A stretch of DNA of 34,208 nucleotides from Bdellovibrionales bacterium (GTDB lineage Bacteria; Bdellovibrionota; Bdellovibrionia; Bdellovibrionales; UBA1609). Location: assembly GCA_028819305.1 (NCBI GenBank), contig JAPPLY010000029.1, positions 1-34,208 on the forward strand, read 5' to 3'. A program made the translations under genes and the position numbers. Positions 1 to 9,219 of the stretch are shown here, in pieces. The notes below the pieces were generated by a model. That model was not told the origin of the DNA. It did no database searches and was given only the letters and a program-made list of their open reading frames with translations. Positions within the stretch are counted from its first letter, which is position 1. Each line of letters opens with the position of its first letter.

Positions 1-87
1 TCCCCCTTTTTAAAAATATTTTTTATTTGTTTCAAACTGAGACACTGGTATCAAAATGAAACAAAAAATTAATTATATATTAGCACT

Positions 88-139
88 GGATTCCCGCTTT
101 CGCGGAAATAACAGCACTCACACAAGAATGACAGTGCTG
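88..139. repeat. Degenerate palindromic repeat downstream of trmD
   Basis: The stretch carries a decayed ATTCCCGC/GCGG-AAT hairpin followed by a perfect 7-bp stem, CAGCACT (112-118) with AGTGCTG (133-139). The first part is related to the hairpins inside the MITE-like copies at 27.8, 29.5 and 31.0 kb. It lies just beyond the trmD stop codon, so it may also act as a transcription end for the minus-strand genes, but there is no clear T-run. Confidence 0.5.
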
Positions 140-186
140 AGGCCGTGAAGTATTTGTAGATTTATTTTTTATCTAGTGAAAGCTTA

Positions 187-996
187 TTAATTCCATTCTC
201 CTCCCTTTTTAAGAATTTGCAGATGCTCCATATTAAGCCCACAGGCTTTTAATTCTTCTTCTGATAAAACCTCTGCCATTTTTATAGCTTTTGGCAAATC
301 CTGTTGAACTTTATCAGCTATAAGTAGATCTGGCCTTTTTACAGCCGTTATCAAAATAGATATAAGGTATTGAAAATTTTTAATATTTTTATGATGGCCG
401 GATAACATCACTTTAGGGATTTCGTATCCAGGGATGTCTTTAGGTCTAGTCCATTGAGGAGCTTCCAATAAGTGATCTTGCTCAAAGCTTTCATTTAAGT
501 AAGACAATTCATTTCCTAAAGCCCCTTTAATAAAACGAGAAAGGGAGTCCAATATAACCAGCATCGCCGATTCCCCCCCTGTTAAAATATAATCTCCTAT
601 GGATATTTCTTCATCCACATAGTCATTAACGAATCTCTGATCTACACCTGCATAACGACCACATATAAAAATCCACTCTTTGTTCGTTTGCGCAGCCCAA
701 GAGCGAGCTGTTTTGTAGTTCCACTTTTGACCCTGCGGACTTAAGTAGATAACTTTTGGATTTGTTGCTGATAAAGATTCTATTGCTTTTTTCAGAGGAG
801 GATACATCATCACCATTCCATCCCCTCCTCCGAAAGGAGCATCATCCACACTCTGATGCACATCTTCTGTAAAATCCCTGGGATTTACAAAGTGAGTTTT
901 TAAAAGCTTGGACTGAATAGCCCGACCCAATATACCTGTTTTTAAAGGAGAGTTAAAAAAATGAGGAAATAAAGTTACGACATTTATTTTTAACAT
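187..996 (-). CDS. trmD: tRNA (guanine-N1)-methyltransferase TrmD
   Basis: TrmD uses S-adenosylmethionine to methylate N1 of G37 in tRNAs that read CNN codons, which prevents +1 frameshifting; it acts in the cytoplasm as a dimer. The 269-residue product is close to the usual family length. It starts with the typical MLKINVVTLFPHFF, contains the GGGDGMVMMYPP segment, and has the trefoil-knot SAM site seen as YLSPQGQ, ICGRYAGVDQR and DYILTGGE. The C-terminal part keeps the QYTRP-like PQWTRPKDIPGYEIP and LSGHHKNI motifs. In many bacteria trmD follows rpsP-rimM and precedes rplS; those neighbours are not here, and an amino acid symporter lies upstream instead. No strong Shine-Dalgarno is visible before the ATG. 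Identification is firm. Confidence 0.97.
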   Translation of the reverse strand: MLKINVVTLFPHFFNSPLKTGILGRAIQSKLLKTHFVNPRDFTEDVHQSVDDAPFGGGDGMVMMYPPLKKAIESLSATNPKVIYLSPQGQKWNYKTARSWAAQTNKEWIFICGRYAGVDQRFVNDYVDEEISIGDYILTGGESAMLVILDSLSRFIKGALGNELSYLNESFEQDHLLEAPQWTRPKDIPGYEIPKVMLSGHHKNIKNFQYLISILITAVKRPDLLIADKVQQDLPKAIKMAEVLSEEELKACGLNMEHLQILKKGGEWN

Positions 997-1082
997 AGGA
1001 GCTTTTTCTGTAAATTCTTTAGATTGATTCGAAATAACTAGATCCCTCTTCAGTACATTTCCAGCAGTTATACGGAAATTGA

Positions 1083-2516
1083 TTATTTAATACGCTGTCT
1101 TTTTTCTTGATACTCTTTTAAACCTTTCTTCACTTTTCCACTTAAGATAAGCACTCCAATCAGGTTAGGAAAAGCCATACCTAAAATCATAAGATCTCCA
1201 AAATTCATAACATTTTTAGAAGTGGCAATAGAGCTTATAAAAATAACAAACAGTAAAAGTAATTTATAAATTAAAGATTTATTTTCACCAAAAATAAAAG
1301 AAAAACACCTTTCTCCATAATAAGACCAAGAAATAATAGTGGAGAAAGCAAAAAGAAATACAGCCAGGCTCAGAAGATACGGGAACCAAATCACAACATC
1401 CCCCATAGAACTAGAAGTAAGGGCCGCTCCTTTTTGTTGGCTAACTAAGTCCATATACTCCGGGTTATTATAAGCTCCGGTAATAACAATCACCAAAGCC
1501 GTCATGGTACAGACAACAACGGTATCAATAAAAGGCTCTAGTAAGGCAACTGCACCCTCTTCCACAGGATGATTCACTCGAGCTACAGAATGAGCAATAG
1601 CGGCAGAACCCAAGCCTGCTTCATTGGAAAAAGCGGCTCGTTGTATGCCCACAACCAACACTCCTAAAAAGCCGCCATAGGCGGATTCAGGAGTAAAAGC
1701 CCCTTGTAAAATAGTTAAAAAAGCCGAGGGGATTTTTTCATAAAATACCACTAAAATATATAAAACCATTAAAATATAAGTGGCACACATAAAGGGAACA
1801 ATACGACTAGCTACAAGGGCTATTCTCTTGATACCTCCTATAATAACAGTCCCTACAAGAAGAACCATAGCAAGGCCATAAACCCAATGGTGCTGGGCCA
1901 GAAACGGGATGCTGATGCTCATTGCGGTTAGAGACTGATTCACCTGGAAAGCAGCTCCTCCACCAAAAGAACCTCCCATGCACATAAAACAAAAAGTCAT
2001 AGATAAAAAAAAGCCTAAGCGAGGTAATCCCATATCCGCTAAACCTTTCTTTAAATATTCCATAGGCCCACCCATTAAACTTCCATCTTTTCTTTTTTCT
2101 CTGTACATCACAGCTAGAGTACATTCTGTGAATTTAGTGCTCATACCTAAAATGCCCATTACAATCATCCACAAAGTGGCCCCCGGCCCCCCTACAGAGA
2201 TGGCGACAGCCACTCCAGCAATATTCCCAAGACCCACTGTAGCCGAAAGAGCCGTTGTCAAAGCTTTAAAGTGACTGATTTCTCCAGATTTCTCAGAGGC
2301 ATCATATTTACCTAAAACAAGGTCAATAGCGTGTTTAAAAAAGCGGATATTTACAAAACCCATTTTGAAAGTGAAATAAACAGCACAAAAACAAAGCAGA
2401 GCCAATACAAAAGGAAGCCTCATTTTATCCGTGAAAAACAGAAGATCAAAAAAAATAAGCTTTTCTATAAGGGTATTGATTGTTTCAAATAGAAAATTAA
2501 CAATGTTTTTTATCAT
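1083..2516 (-). CDS. Alanine/sodium symporter, AgcS family
   Basis: A 477-residue polytopic inner-membrane protein of the alanine or glycine:cation symporter family (Na_Ala_symp), which imports alanine or glycine with Na+ or H+. The family signature is clear: GLGNIAGVAVAISVGGPGA near the N-terminus and SNEAGLGSAAIAHS in the middle. About ten or eleven hydrophobic segments can be counted, and the length is normal for the family. The substrate cannot be fixed from sequence alone. The ATG is preceded by GGGAAAG about 6-12 bases upstream. It lies on the same strand as bamA and trmD, with a 159-bp gap after bamA, so it probably has its own promoter. Confidence 0.93.
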   Translation of the reverse strand: MIKNIVNFLFETINTLIEKLIFFDLLFFTDKMRLPFVLALLCFCAVYFTFKMGFVNIRFFKHAIDLVLGKYDASEKSGEISHFKALTTALSATVGLGNIAGVAVAISVGGPGATLWMIVMGILGMSTKFTECTLAVMYREKRKDGSLMGGPMEYLKKGLADMGLPRLGFFLSMTFCFMCMGGSFGGGAAFQVNQSLTAMSISIPFLAQHHWVYGLAMVLLVGTVIIGGIKRIALVASRIVPFMCATYILMVLYILVVFYEKIPSAFLTILQGAFTPESAYGGFLGVLVVGIQRAAFSNEAGLGSAAIAHSVARVNHPVEEGAVALLEPFIDTVVVCTMTALVIVITGAYNNPEYMDLVSQQKGAALTSSSMGDVVIWFPYLLSLAVFLFAFSTIISWSYYGERCFSFIFGENKSLIYKLLLLFVIFISSIATSKNVMNFGDLMILGMAFPNLIGVLILSGKVKKGLKEYQEKRQRIK

Positions 2517-2675
2517 TTTTTCGTCTTTCCCCAGATCACTATATTCTTGACATCACTTTTTCCATAGGTGAACCTTTTGCTTCCTATATTCTCCTAATGG
2601 AAGGGTAACTCTATATAAAGTTAGTATTCACATCAATACAGGTAGATAATACAAAATATCCTAACTATATTCATG

Positions 2676-5117
2676 TTAAAAAGGAAGTCCCATTGTGAAT
2701 TGAAAATGAGAGGGTCGTTCCCCCTTATTTTCATCAGGTTGAAAAGGAAAACCTATTTCAAAGCGAAGGGGACCAACAGGACTGAATATCCTTAATCCAA
2801 AGCCCCAATTCCACCTTAATCCTATAGAGTGCCAATCATCATAAGCATTACCTGTATCAACAAATAAAACCCCTAAAAGTTTTGCCCCGGGCAAAATGGG
2901 AAACTGTAGTTCCCAATTAGTATAAAATTCTTTCATACCACCAAAAACACGATTAGCAACAGCCTGGGGATGAGAGTGCCCATACTGTTCTGCTTTATTA
3001 AGAATACTTTTAGATTCTTTTCGCGGCCCCAGGGTAAAATGCTGAAACCCCCTTAAGCTATTAATTCCTCCCAACAAAAATAAACGATCAATAGGAATAC
3101 TGTGTTTATGACCATCAATAGCCAAATGTTGGCTATATTGCGTATTCATACGAAACACAAAATTCCAGAATAACTTTTGGTAAAACCGAACATTTGCGGA
3201 TAAGGTAAAATAATTAAATTTTCCAAATATTCCATCATAAGCCACAGATCCCCTGGAATATAAACCCCCTGTGGGAAAAAGACGATCATTTCTTTTATCA
3301 TACTCTACAATAGCCTCCACGGGGTTACGAAGACCGCTGGAAGAATCCACAGGGTAAAGATGCGGATCTATTGTATTGCTCAACCATACTACTTCCATTC
3401 TATAGTAAAGCAGCAATTTTAAAGAGTCCGTAAGAGACCGACCAAAAGTCACTCCGCCACTAATTTTTTCTTCTGAAAAACCACGATAATTAATATCGGG
3501 AATGGATCTGAGACAAAATTCCTGCCTTTCTACCCTATTTTTTATAGAACTTGTGTTTCCGCTTCTAAAATCAAGTTTTTGACACTCGGATTCCACTTTC
3601 TTTCTTTCCTTATCCAAATCCCCACCACTCCAATACTCAAAATAAAAATCTCCTCCGAAGTACCATCGGGAATCCAAAAAATAAGGATCAGAAAATTGTA
3701 AATTAATATACTGCCTAACCTTGTTTATAGTAGCATCAAATCCCATATTATAACCTTTTCCAAAAAGGTTATATTTATGAACTTTTCCATTAAAAGCAAA
3801 ACCATACTCCGCATACTGTGCGCCTAATTCCAGTGTACCTGTATTTTCCCTTTCTTTTATATTCACTTCCATATCCACGAGATCATCTCTGTTTTTAATT
3901 GTTTTTGATACTATTTTCACATCATCAAAAAAACCCAATCTCCGTATGTTCTCAGCCGATCTATTTTTATCTGTCTCATTGTATAGCTCCCCTTCAAAAA
4001 TTCTAACCTCCCTTCTAATCACTTTATCTCTGGTATAGGAGTTTCCTGTAATATGGATCTGCCCTATTTTTACTTTTTTCCCTTTCCGTATCTCAAACAA
4101 CACATGAATCGTTTTATTATCATCACCGGGTAAATTAAAAAATTTAGGAATAACATTAACGAAGGCATACCCCTCATCACCATATTTTGTTTCCAAACGC
4201 TTAATATCTCTTTGTAATTTTCCATAAGAGAATACTTCCAACTCCTCCGTTTCCAAGTCTTTTTTCAAAAATTCCTTTTCAAAAATCAAATCTCCTGAAA
4301 AATCAACAGTACCGGCTTTATACTGTTCCCCTTCCTGAATAGGAATACGAATAGTCATATTTGTCTTATCTGGTGAAATCACAATGTCCGGCTTCCCGAC
4401 AAAGACCTTCCAATATCCTCTATCCATATAAATAAAACGAATATTATTAAGATCTTTTTCCAAAATATCCTGGCTATAGGAACCAGCCGAGGAGAGAAAA
4501 CTTAAAAGGCCAAATTCTTTTGTGCCCATAAAGGAAGCTATTTCTTTTGAAGAAATAGCTTGGTTTCCTATAAAATCCACCCTTTTTACTTTTACTTTTT
4601 TATTCTCCTCTATCTGAATAATCAATCGCACTTTTTCAGGATGAGATGTTTTTTCAATGGAGTAAGATATTTCTGCCAGATAATACCCTTTTTTTTCATA
4701 TTCCTCTTTGATACTTCTTATCGCTCGTTTTACTTTTTTATGATCTAAGAATTCATTGGGTAAAAAATGAAAAATTTCACCCAATTCTTTCTTACTTAAA
4801 CTGTCATTTCCTTTATATATAATTTTTTCAACAATCGGTTTTTCTTTTACTATATAAACTAAAGTAACTTTTGCTCCTTCTTTTTTTTGCACTTCCACAT
4901 CATCAAACCAACCTGTATTAAAAATCTGCCGCACATCTCTACGGACCTTATAAGGGGCATACTTTTCATTAACCTTAGAAAAAATTTTTGAACGAATAGC
5001 CGACTCTTCAACTATTTTATTCCCTTTTATAACCATTTTTCCAATACGGTTTGAATTGGCAAAAACAGTTAGTGGAAGCACACTAAAAATAAAAAAAAGA
5101 AAAAAAGAAAGGTTCAT
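2676..5117 (-). CDS. bamA: Outer-membrane assembly factor BamA (Omp85)
   Basis: BamA inserts beta-barrel proteins into the outer membrane as the core of the BAM complex. The product (813 residues from this ATG) has a signal peptide ending near VFA-NS, then about five POTRA domains (roughly residues 25-430; examples are the KMVIKGNKIVEE and KIGQIHITGNSYTRDKVIRRE segments) and a C-terminal 16-strand barrel. The barrel keeps the lid-loop signature LLGGINSLRGF, the VLFVDTGNAYDDW segment and a terminal F (FTMGLPF) as the barrel signal. An in-frame GTG lies 9 bases upstream, but GGTG stands 6 bases before the ATG used here. A disulfide-prone insertion with three Cys lies in a surface loop (about residues 510-540). 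lolD and lolC/E lie upstream on the same strand beyond an accessory insert; in related lineages these three are neighbours. Confidence 0.96.
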   Translation of the reverse strand: MNLSFFLFFIFSVLPLTVFANSNRIGKMVIKGNKIVEESAIRSKIFSKVNEKYAPYKVRRDVRQIFNTGWFDDVEVQKKEGAKVTLVYIVKEKPIVEKIIYKGNDSLSKKELGEIFHFLPNEFLDHKKVKRAIRSIKEEYEKKGYYLAEISYSIEKTSHPEKVRLIIQIEENKKVKVKRVDFIGNQAISSKEIASFMGTKEFGLLSFLSSAGSYSQDILEKDLNNIRFIYMDRGYWKVFVGKPDIVISPDKTNMTIRIPIQEGEQYKAGTVDFSGDLIFEKEFLKKDLETEELEVFSYGKLQRDIKRLETKYGDEGYAFVNVIPKFFNLPGDDNKTIHVLFEIRKGKKVKIGQIHITGNSYTRDKVIRREVRIFEGELYNETDKNRSAENIRRLGFFDDVKIVSKTIKNRDDLVDMEVNIKERENTGTLELGAQYAEYGFAFNGKVHKYNLFGKGYNMGFDATINKVRQYINLQFSDPYFLDSRWYFGGDFYFEYWSGGDLDKERKKVESECQKLDFRSGNTSSIKNRVERQEFCLRSIPDINYRGFSEEKISGGVTFGRSLTDSLKLLLYYRMEVVWLSNTIDPHLYPVDSSSGLRNPVEAIVEYDKRNDRLFPTGGLYSRGSVAYDGIFGKFNYFTLSANVRFYQKLFWNFVFRMNTQYSQHLAIDGHKHSIPIDRLFLLGGINSLRGFQHFTLGPRKESKSILNKAEQYGHSHPQAVANRVFGGMKEFYTNWELQFPILPGAKLLGVLFVDTGNAYDDWHSIGLRWNWGFGLRIFSPVGPLRFEIGFPFQPDENKGERPSHFQFTMGLPF

Positions 5118-5139
5118 AAAAGACACCAGTTGATAATAT

Positions 5140-5210
5140 ATAATAAAGACGGAAGGCTATCTTGAAATATAAGCTTTGTCAAAGCCCCTAGAACGCTCTT
5201 TACCAAACCG
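5140..5210. repeat. Direct repeat copy 1, left end of accessory insert
   Basis: About 70 bp beginning ATAATAAAGACGGAAGGC match the stretch at 9032-9102 with only a few substitutions, in the same orientation. A weaker match follows (AAAGTCACTTTTTT near 5336 against AAAGTCGCTTTTTT near 9108). Read on the minus strand it lies immediately upstream of bamA and contains TTGACA, so it could supply part of the bamA promoter; no good -10 box is placed correctly. The two copies bracket the exported unknown gene and the first ATPase. Confidence 0.75.
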
Positions 5211-5361
5211 ATCAGGAGTCCCCGCTCCCCGCTGCTTTCGCTTGCTTCGTGGAGACTTGTTTGTTGCCAAGCTCCACACTCCGTTCATCACTGGGAAGAG
5301 GCTTACAGACACCCTAAAATCCGGTAAAACGATTCAAAGTCACTTTTTTAAAAATTTAAAA

Positions 5362-5487
5362 ATGTATGAACAATATAGTGACAAGTCTCATGGACAGTCT
5401 TTTCTAATTTATGGAGGGGATGAAGAACAAAATAGAAGTTACGGTCGAGTTATTCCATGGAAAAAAACATATAAATTGTTTATGTAG
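5362..5487 (+). pseudogene. Remnant of an AAA/DUF4143 ATPase C-terminus
   Basis: The frame reads MYEQYSDKSHGQSFLIYGGD followed by EEQNRSYGRVIPWKKTYKLF and a stop. A 'YGGD...R....VIPW' ending is typical of the C-terminus of AAA_14/DUF4143 ATPases, and the intact ATPase ending at 9030 has the comparable VYRGHRILKVGKVTVLPYTR. No ATPase domain precedes it; the upstream sequence is repeat-like. I read this as the 3' scrap of a lost gene. The family assignment rests on a short motif and is moderate. Confidence 0.45.
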
Positions 5488-5701
5488 ATTTCCATCACGA
5501 CATTTCTAAACTCTCATTTCCCTTGAGAGAAAAAAGAGACGACAGGAAAACCCGATCCCCACGGAAGCAGGAATCAAACACAATCAGTGTGTAAAAAATA
5601 TACAAAAATGTAAATATTTCATTAAAGTTTTTTATATAAGTAAAATAGGATTATGATATACTTATCGGGCTCCTGTTGGACTTAAATTAACTATTAATGT
5701 A
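5488..5701. other. Non-coding gap with a repeat fragment
   Basis: No gene is seen. A 27-base stretch near 5529 (AGAAAAAAGAGACGACAGG and following bases) is closely similar to one near 23922 upstream of nrdA, which suggests a small dispersed repeat. A TATACT at 5657-5662 might be a -10 box for the next gene, but no convincing -35 accompanies it. Confidence 0.4.
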
Positions 5702-5761
5702 GTGAAGTTATTCACTAATAAAATAGAGGAATTACTCATTTTTTTAAAATTATATGATCTT

Positions 5762-7744
5762 ATGCAGAATACTATATGGCTTTTAGCTTGGAGAGTTTAT
5801 TATCTCTCTTTAATTTTTTTAGTAACTGTCAGTTTACAAGCTTTTTCTGCTTTATCTTGTGAGGATTTTGCGCGATTACACCACTCAACTTTCGTAAATG
5901 ATACGACAAAAAACTACAGGCAACTTCTCACTAGGTTGGCTCAGTCCAGCTTGAGAGTAAAAGAATTAAACCTTCAGCAAATAAAAGCTTTAGAGAGTTA
6001 TCATAGCGTGGTTTTAGGAGAGAAGGGAAAAGATGGAACTTTTCCCAGAGCAGGTAATTATACTGTGGGTCAGAGGAGAAAGATCATAAAATATCTCGAG
6101 AGCCAGGGGTTTTCCCGTGAACAAGTGAGAAAGTTGATAGAAGATGGGGTGGTAGAGATTAATCGTATAGCAAAACTAAGGCTAAATATAAGAAAAGTTT
6201 TAAATAATATTAATGAGGGAAAACCTGTTTTTATTACAGACAGCATAAGATTTATAAAAGTAAATAAAGTATTGGAAAGAACAGACAGATATGGTCTCTT
6301 GGTGGAAATAGAGGCAATAGATCCTAAAACTCGTCAAATAGTCACAGAAGAAATGTTTCTAACAGAAGGTAGGGTTATTTTTGAGCAGTACCAGATAGTT
6401 AATAAGGTCTTAGAAAAGACAAATAGGGGTTTTGTAGTCCGTTTGATGAATGGAACCAATGCTTTTTTTTCCTTTAAAGAAGCTATAAAAAATGGTTTAC
6501 TTCCAAGAAACCCTACAACTAAAGATATTCGTGAATTAGAAGATACTTTAAATATACCAGTCGTGTTTGAAAATTCCGGCTTTAAAAGCTTAGCTACCAA
6601 AAGGAAAGAACCGAAAAGTTACGGAAAAATAATACCCGATGGGTATAAATTCCAATCGAGGGAAGATATTCCTGATCTAAGGGAGTTTTATAAAAAAATA
6701 AGCGATAGCTTCGTATTTACTCAATATGGATACACTCAATATAGTGGAGAATACAGATTGATAAATCCTGAATTTGAAGCTATATTTACTGCTGCTCGCT
6801 CCACCAGGAAAAAAGTGAACTCTAAAGACTTACAGCTTCCTCCACCCACTAGTAAAGTGGAACAAGATTATAAAACTAGCTATACAGAAGGCTTAGATCA
6901 AGTTAATGAATGGGCCTATGTTCGCAGACGTTTACAAGAGTTAGGAGCCAACCCTCGAACTACCCATATTGAATATTTTGCGGATCAAATTCCTGATTTT
7001 ATAGCGCATATAAGAAAGAGTCTTGAAGAAAATTATTTTCCTGAATCTCATCTTTCTGGTAGCAAGTCGGAACAACTAAAACACCTAGAGAGTCTGGAAG
7101 TAGAAGCAAAGAAAGCTATTACAGATGAAACAGTCACTTATAAGTGGTGGCTCATTTTTAACCATAAATTATCTATAGTGATGACAGGAAGCCATCCCAA
7201 AAACAAAACGAACTTAGGTCTTGTTGAGGAGGAGATAATATCTGAATTTCCATTAAAAATCATAATACCAACAACTAGAGGAGAAAACATAGGAATTATA
7301 ACTTTCAATAGAGCTATGTTTGAAGGTGTTTACCCGGCTGGTATGATTAATAAAAATAATATTAATGTAGATAATACAACACTTTACCCCTCTGATTTTT
7401 TTACACATGATATAGGACATTCTATCCTTAACGGTAATAGGCTTTATATGGATTATTCTGTGAGCCATAGGCTACTGCATAAAAGATTATTAGATAGCAT
7501 GGAAGATCTCCCACCGAATAAAAGAAAACAAGTGGAAGGGGTTTATTTTATTATGACACATGAAAGTGATCTCAATATTCTTACCTATGGTCATCTGAGA
7601 CTAGAAACAATAAAAAGCTCTATAATGAATCTTGTTTCTAACGTTTTTAAACTTCCTGATGATCCTGTTTTAAGGAAACAGAAAATAGAAGACCTGGCTG
7701 ATACTTTTATGGAAGTGTATAACCGGGCACAACAACAATTATAG
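5762..7744 (+). CDS. Large exported protein of unknown function with HDIGH motif
   Basis: I do not recognise this 660-residue protein. The ATG used here opens a signal peptide (Trp/Leu/Val-rich core up to about residue 30, ending QAFSA); an upstream in-frame GTG at 5702 would add 20 residues and spoil it. Neither start has a clear Shine-Dalgarno. Residues about 167-210 and 213-250 look like two copies of one small beta domain, each beginning VNKVLE[RK]T[DN]R. The C-terminal half is mostly helical and charged, and contains PSDFFTHDIGHS; H549, D550 and H553 resemble a metal-binding HDxGH set, with other candidates in MTHESD. A periplasmic or secreted hydrolase would fit, but this is inference. 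The gene sits in the accessory insert between bamA and lolD, on the opposite strand. Confidence 0.8.
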   Translation: MQNTIWLLAWRVYYLSLIFLVTVSLQAFSALSCEDFARLHHSTFVNDTTKNYRQLLTRLAQSSLRVKELNLQQIKALESYHSVVLGEKGKDGTFPRAGNYTVGQRRKIIKYLESQGFSREQVRKLIEDGVVEINRIAKLRLNIRKVLNNINEGKPVFITDSIRFIKVNKVLERTDRYGLLVEIEAIDPKTRQIVTEEMFLTEGRVIFEQYQIVNKVLEKTNRGFVVRLMNGTNAFFSFKEAIKNGLLPRNPTTKDIRELEDTLNIPVVFENSGFKSLATKRKEPKSYGKIIPDGYKFQSREDIPDLREFYKKISDSFVFTQYGYTQYSGEYRLINPEFEAIFTAARSTRKKVNSKDLQLPPPTSKVEQDYKTSYTEGLDQVNEWAYVRRRLQELGANPRTTHIEYFADQIPDFIAHIRKSLEENYFPESHLSGSKSEQLKHLESLEVEAKKAITDETVTYKWWLIFNHKLSIVMTGSHPKNKTNLGLVEEEIISEFPLKIIIPTTRGENIGIITFNRAMFEGVYPAGMINKNNINVDNTTLYPSDFFTHDIGHSILNGNRLYMDYSVSHRLLHKRLLDSMEDLPPNKRKQVEGVYFIMTHESDLNILTYGHLRLETIKSSIMNLVSNVFKLPDDPVLRKQKIEDLADTFMEVYNRAQQQL

Positions 7745-7807
7745 TTCAAATAAGAACGGTAATGATATATTCTTTTAAGATATTTTTTCATACGCTAAAA
7801 ATTTTTC

Positions 7808-7853
7808 TTGATATTTGTTTATAGATCCGTTATATTTACAGTAAATTTAACGG
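7808..7853 (+). promoter_or_regulatory. Sigma70-type promoter with overlapping palindromic operator
   Basis: TTGATA (7808-7813) and TATATT (7831-7836) are separated by exactly 17 bp. A 27-bp palindrome (7827-7853) covers the -10 box: left arm CCGTTATATTTAC, central A, right arm GTAAATTTAACGG, with a single mismatch in 13. A repressor bound there would block transcription of the ATPase gene that starts 11 bases further on. The regulator is not identified. Confidence 0.65.
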
Positions 7854-7863
7854 AATTAAAAAC

Positions 7864-9030
7864 ATGTATTCTCGCTTACTAGCTTTACCAAAAAAAAGTT
7901 TTTTCCTTTTCGGGCCAAGAGGAACAGGTAAATCTGTATGGTTGAAGCAACATCTTTCCTTTGCCGATTTAAGTATTAACCTTCTTAAATCCAAAGAGTA
8001 CTTACAATACAAAAAAAATCCCTCTCTTCTTGAACAAGAAGTAAGTGCATTAAAAAAAAGAAAAGCCTGGATTGTCATTGATGAAGTACAAAAATGCCCT
8101 GAATTGTTGGATGAAGTCCATGCTCTATTGTTTGAAAGTAAAAACAATTACCGTTTTGCGCTGTCTGGTTCCAGTGCTCGACAGCTTAAAAGATCTCAAG
8201 CCAATATGCTGGCCGGTCGAGCTTTGTCAAAAAAAATGTTTCCTCTCAGCAGATTGGAAATAGGTAAGAATTTTAAACTACAAGAAATACTTTGTTATGG
8301 GCAATTACCCTTAAGTGTAACAGAATCCAATATAGCAAACAAAATTGAATTTCTGGATGCTTATATAGAAACTTATTTGAAAGAAGAAATCCAACAAGAA
8401 GCTCTTGTAAGGAACTTAAATAATTTTTATCGTTTTCTCTCTATCGCCGCTTTAATGAATGGACAAGTTCTCAATATATCCAATATTGCTAGAGATGTTG
8501 GTGTAGCCAGATCCACAGTACAAGGTTATTTTAGCATTTTGGAAGATACATTGTTAGCTTGGTATTTACCTGCGTATCGTAATAAAGCTAAAGTCAAAGA
8601 AATTGCTCACACTAAATTCTACTTATTTGACTGCGGTGTGCAACGGGCCTTGGCAGGGCTTCATAGGGATAAACCTTCAATAAATGAAATAGGTTTTTTG
8701 TTTGAAACTTTTATTCTGAATGAATTTAGGGCTATTAACTCATGGATGTCTCATGGAGCTAGGTTTTTTTATTGGCGTACGGAATCAGGCAATGAAGTAG
8801 ATCTTATATGGAAAAAAGGACATCAATCCATTGGTTTTGAAATAAAATCCACTTATGTCTGGAAAGAAAAGTTTAACAAAGGATTAAATGTTTTACTAAA
8901 TTCAGGGGATATACATAAAGCTTTTGGTGTATATCGCGGCCACCGGATTTTAAAAGTGGGTAAAGTTACCGTTCTGCCCTACACAAGGGCTATAGAGATG
9001 GTTTTTCAGGGACATTTTAAATCTTCATAA
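7864..9030 (+). CDS. AAA ATPase with DUF4143 domain (copy 1)
   Basis: A 388-residue protein of the AAA_14/DUF4143 family. Walker A is GPRGTGKS (residues 17-24), Walker B VIDE (D73, E74), and the sensor-like LSGSSAR and the AGRA motif near 115 follow. A winged-helix-like segment (NISNIARDVGVARSTVQGYF, about 205-225) leads to DUF4143, which ends in a PD-(D/E)XK-type pattern: NEVDLIW then FEIKST. Members are frequent in host-associated and defence-rich genomes; their role is unsettled, with suggestions ranging from restriction-like to toxin-antitoxin-like functions. The winged helix and the palindrome in the promoter make self-regulation plausible. Related to the copy at 32393-33577 (shared YKEEI-type, SFYRFL, SILEDTL and FDCGV segments) more than to the one at 31158. 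Confidence 0.93.
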   Translation: MYSRLLALPKKSFFLFGPRGTGKSVWLKQHLSFADLSINLLKSKEYLQYKKNPSLLEQEVSALKKRKAWIVIDEVQKCPELLDEVHALLFESKNNYRFALSGSSARQLKRSQANMLAGRALSKKMFPLSRLEIGKNFKLQEILCYGQLPLSVTESNIANKIEFLDAYIETYLKEEIQQEALVRNLNNFYRFLSIAALMNGQVLNISNIARDVGVARSTVQGYFSILEDTLLAWYLPAYRNKAKVKEIAHTKFYLFDCGVQRALAGLHRDKPSINEIGFLFETFILNEFRAINSWMSHGARFFYWRTESGNEVDLIWKKGHQSIGFEIKSTYVWKEKFNKGLNVLLNSGDIHKAFGVYRGHRILKVGKVTVLPYTRAIEMVFQGHFKSS

Positions 9031-9031
9031 A

Positions 9032-9102
9032 ATAATAAAGACGGAAGGCTATCTTGAAATATACGCTTTGGCAAAGCCCCTAGAATGCCTTATACCGAGC
9101 AA
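9032..9102. repeat. Direct repeat copy 2, right of the ATPase gene
   Basis: This stretch begins two bases after the ATPase stop codon and repeats the sequence at 5140-5210. Together they bracket 3.9 kb of accessory DNA in direct orientation, as expected from recombination or insertion next to a dispersed repeat. The remaining bases to 9219 show nothing further that I can name. Confidence 0.75.
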
Positions 9103-9219
9103 GTCAAAAGTCGCTTTTTTCAGCCCTACTTTTATGGGGACAGAACTCCTTTGTAAATTCTGTATTTCAATAGTGTTATAGGTTATCACAGTTAAAACCC
9201 TGGTCCAAGGAGAGTCGGG

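Noticed and set aside
1807-2274. Overlapping frames on both strands within the symporter gene
   Set aside because: They are shadows of a well-recognised family member.
5176-5361. Upstream part of the open frame that ends at 5487, as a gene
   Set aside because: This part overlaps the direct repeat, has no ribosome binding site, and its composition looks translated by chance; only the last ~41 codons resemble a known protein end.
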